Assembly: GCA_017500625.1 (NCBI GenBank)
Contig: JAFVYX010000163.1
Coordinates: 1 to 7,019, forward strand
DNA: 7,019 nt
DNA from: Clostridia bacterium
GTDB lineage: Bacteria; Bacillota_A; Clostridia; Oscillospirales; CAG-272
Reading direction: 5' to 3'
In this document: in pieces, positions 5,229 through 7,019 of the stretch
Layout: every line of letters starts with the position of its first letter
How positions within the stretch are numbered: the stretch's first letter is position 1
The notes under the pieces: generated by a model
Told to the model about the DNA's origin: nothing
What the model saw: only the letters and a program-made list of their open reading frames with translations
The model's database searches: none
Position numbers and translations under genes: made by a program

Positions 5229-7019
5229 ATGCTACTGAACCGTTGCGCAAAGGTCGCTGTCCTTCTCCCCCCCTCGCCCACTCTGCGTGAGCTTTTTGCG
5301 GCCGAGGAGCTGAAAAAGTACCTGACGGCCATGCTCGGCCTCACCTTTGCGGCCGAGGCCCCCGTCTGTTTTGTCATCGGCGATCCGCACAGAAATCCCG
5401 CCGCCGCCGAGATCGTCTCCCCCGAGGAGTACGATTCTCTTCTTGTGGGTGAGGAGGGGCTCCTTGTCCGCGTCAAGGGGGACGCCGTTCTTCTGACGGG
5501 CAGCCACGGTCGCTACGATGAGGAGCGCGGCACGCTCTACGCGACCTACGAATTCCTTGAGCGCCTTTGCGGCTGCAGTCTCTCGGCGATCGGCAACCCC
5601 GCGCACGACGTCGGAGAATTCGTGCCGACGCTCGATTCCCTCACCCTCCCCGAGGGGGATATCGTGAAGGGCGAGGCCGACCTCCCCTACCGCTGTGCGA
5701 TCGTCCAATACGGCGACCGCGCGGGCGACAGCGATCACGGCCTCAATATCCCCTTCCTTGATTGGCTGGTCAAGAACCGCTACAACCGCATTCTCACCTG
5801 GTGCGAGACCTACGAAAAATGGAAGAAGATCGGCCTTTTGCCCGAGATCGAGCGCCGCGGTCTCCGTCTGACCGTCGGCCATCACGATGCCGTGAAGCTT
5901 TGGCTCCCCTTCTTTGGTAACGAGTATTTTCCCGAGAAATACTATGAGACTCACCCCGAGTATTACCGCCTTGAGGCCGACGGCTCGCGCTTCCGTCCCA
6001 TTCCGCCCGAGAATCCCGCAGGGCAATGGGTGTTCTGCTCGCGCAACGAGGGTTGCATCGAGACGGTCAGCGAAAATCTCATTCGCTGGATCGGCGACAA
6101 TCCCTTGGTCGACGTTATCGCCCTCTGGCCGATGGACGGCCGCTTCGATCAATGCGCCTGCCCTGCGTGCGCCAAATACTCGAAGGTCGAGAACTACGCC
6201 TATTTTCAGAATGAGGTCGCCGTTCGCGTGGCAAAGGTCTATCCCCGCATAAAAATGGATATGCTCCTTTACACCAACCTCTGGGAATGCCCCGACGGCA
6301 TGAAGCTCTCGCCCTCGCTCTTCTGCGATATGTCCACCTGGGCCGCCACGGGCCTGCGCCCCTGCGGCAAGCCAGACGGCTCCTGCCTTGCGAACACCCA
6401 CTTCACGGAGACCCTCCTCAAATGGAAGGCGCACGGCTCGGAGGTCGCGTTCTACGATTACTATATGACCGTGTTCGGCGCCCGTCAGCGCCTCACCTGC
6501 ATGGCGGACGAGCTGCAAAGCATCTGGAAATACTGTAAGGAGAACGGCATTCTCGGCTCGGGCACGCAGATCGAGTGCTTCAACCTCTGGAACTACCTCG
6601 TCAACCTTTACGCCTTTGCGCGTACGGGCTACGATACCTCGCTGACCCTGGACGATCACCTCGCGGCGCTGGCGCCCCTCTTCGGAGACGGCGCCCCGAT
6701 GATCGCCGAGATCACGCGTTACCTTGAGGAGCTTGTCGACGGGCAGGGGCCCCTCAGCACGGCCGCCGATTACCTGAACCGCTACGCCGATAAGGAAAAG
6801 GTCTACGCCCTCTTTGACAAGGCGCTGGCCGCCGCCAAAACGCCTCGCGCGCGCAACAATATTCGCTTGATGCGTATGGAGTTCCGCTATTCCGACCTGG
6901 AGCCCGCCGACAAGGGGCACGGTCAGCCCTACGACCGTCTTCATGAGTACGAGGACCCGACGGGCGAGCTGGCCTACATGGCCGTAAACTTTGACAGCTT
7001 TGACCACTACGTCGGCGAA
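5229..7019 (+). CDS. DUF4838 / GH163-like glycosidase, first 597 residues (runs off right edge)
   Basis: The reading frame is open from ATG 5229 to the window end. Residues about 18-150 match the small alpha/beta domain found in front of many hexosaminidase-type barrels (FAAEELKKYLTAMLG near 24-38; ATYEFLERLCG near 107-117). The barrel begins near R155. Family marks include GHHD (217-220), HPEYY (242-246), SRNEG (271-275), WPMDGRFDQC (300-309) with the C309-x-C311-x2-C314 cluster, FYDYY (408-412) and QIECFNLWNY (447-456). These fit DUF4838, the domain of GH163 endo-beta-N-acetylglucosaminidases acting on complex N-glycans. E449 is the best catalytic candidate by its position. No signal peptide is present, unlike most glycan-degrading Bacteroides members, so it probably acts on imported oligosaccharide. 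The start follows the NagB-like stop by 10 bases, with TGAGGAAG serving as stop and ribosome binding site, so translation is likely coupled. Activity on GlcNAc linkages is inferred. Confidence 0.87.
   Translation, partial: MLLNRCAKVAVLLPPSPTLRELFAAEELKKYLTAMLGLTFAAEAPVCFVIGDPHRNPAAAEIVSPEEYDSLLVGEEGLLVRVKGDAVLLTGSHGRYDEERGTLYATYEFLERLCGCSLSAIGNPAHDVGEFVPTLDSLTLPEGDIVKGEADLPYRCAIVQYGDRAGDSDHGLNIPFLDWLVKNRYNRILTWCETYEKWKKIGLLPEIERRGLRLTVGHHDAVKLWLPFFGNEYFPEKYYETHPEYYRLEADGSRFRPIPPENPAGQWVFCSRNEGCIETVSENLIRWIGDNPLVDVIALWPMDGRFDQCACPACAKYSKVENYAYFQNEVAVRVAKVYPRIKMDMLLYTNLWECPDGMKLSPSLFCDMSTWAATGLRPCGKPDGSCLANTHFTETLLKWKAHGSEVAFYDYYMTVFGARQRLTCMADELQSIWKYCKENGILGSGTQIECFNLWNYLVNLYAFARTGYDTSLTLDDHLAALAPLFGDGAPMIAEITRYLEELVDGQGPLSTAADYLNRYADKEKVYALFDKALAAAKTPRARNNIRLMRMEFRYSDLEPADKGHGQPYDRLHEYEDPTGELAYMAVNFDSFDHYVGE

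Noticed and set aside
4364..5476. 370-residue minus-strand frame opposite the NagB-like gene
   Set aside because: It covers the intergenic promoter and lies antisense to conserved NagB motifs; it has no motif of its own.
5232..7007. 591-residue open frame on the minus strand opposite the DUF4838 gene
   Set aside because: Antisense shadow: no recognisable motif, no ribosome site at its start, and the plus-strand frame carries DUF4838 family marks throughout.

Overview
The window is a carbohydrate-catabolism locus of six genes, two of them cut or open at a window edge, arranged around one divergent intergenic region. Coding DNA is GC-rich and intergenic DNA is clearly AT-rich. Ribosome binding sites are strong AGGAG types and the promoters are sigma-70-like, including a perfect TTGACA and a perfect TATAAT. 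This, with the protein types, suggests an uncultured gut-type Firmicute (Clostridia, perhaps Oscillospirales or Christensenellales). That assignment is inference from style and not from a marker gene.

Left of the divergence, all on the minus strand and in transcription order: an AraC-family regulator (4263-3427, re-called here with a TTG start); a 724-residue uncharacterised glycosidase-like TIM-barrel protein (3338-1164); an alpha/beta hydrolase with an intact Ser/Asp/His set (1146-409); and the first 127 residues of a short-chain dehydrogenase (383 to the left edge). The last three are 17 and 25 bases apart and look like one operon. Its promoter at 3371-3399 carries a 20-bp palindrome between the -35 and -10 boxes.

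Right of the divergence, on the plus strand: a NagB-like glucosamine-6-phosphate deaminase homologue (4469-5218), then after 10 bases a DUF4838 (GH163-like) protein (5229 to the right edge, 597 residues visible). Their promoter has a TATAAT box at the centre of a perfect 9+9 bp palindrome (4393-4411).

Functionally this reads as intake and breakdown of an amino-sugar-containing glycan. Two glycosidase-like proteins and an esterase-like hydrolase would trim the substrate, the SDR would oxidise or reduce a sugar or its product, the NagB-like enzyme would feed hexosamine phosphate into glycolysis, and the AraC protein would sense the sugar. None of the five proteins whose N-termini belong to enzymes shows a signal peptide, so the pathway seems cytoplasmic and acts on imported oligosaccharide. 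No transporter, kinase or deacetylase (NagA) lies inside the window.

The least familiar parts are the 724-residue protein with its odd helical N-terminal region, the altered active-site residues of the NagB homologue, and the two promoter palindromes, which look like sites for a dimeric repressor in addition to the AraC protein. No RNA gene, mobile element, CRISPR array or attachment site was seen.
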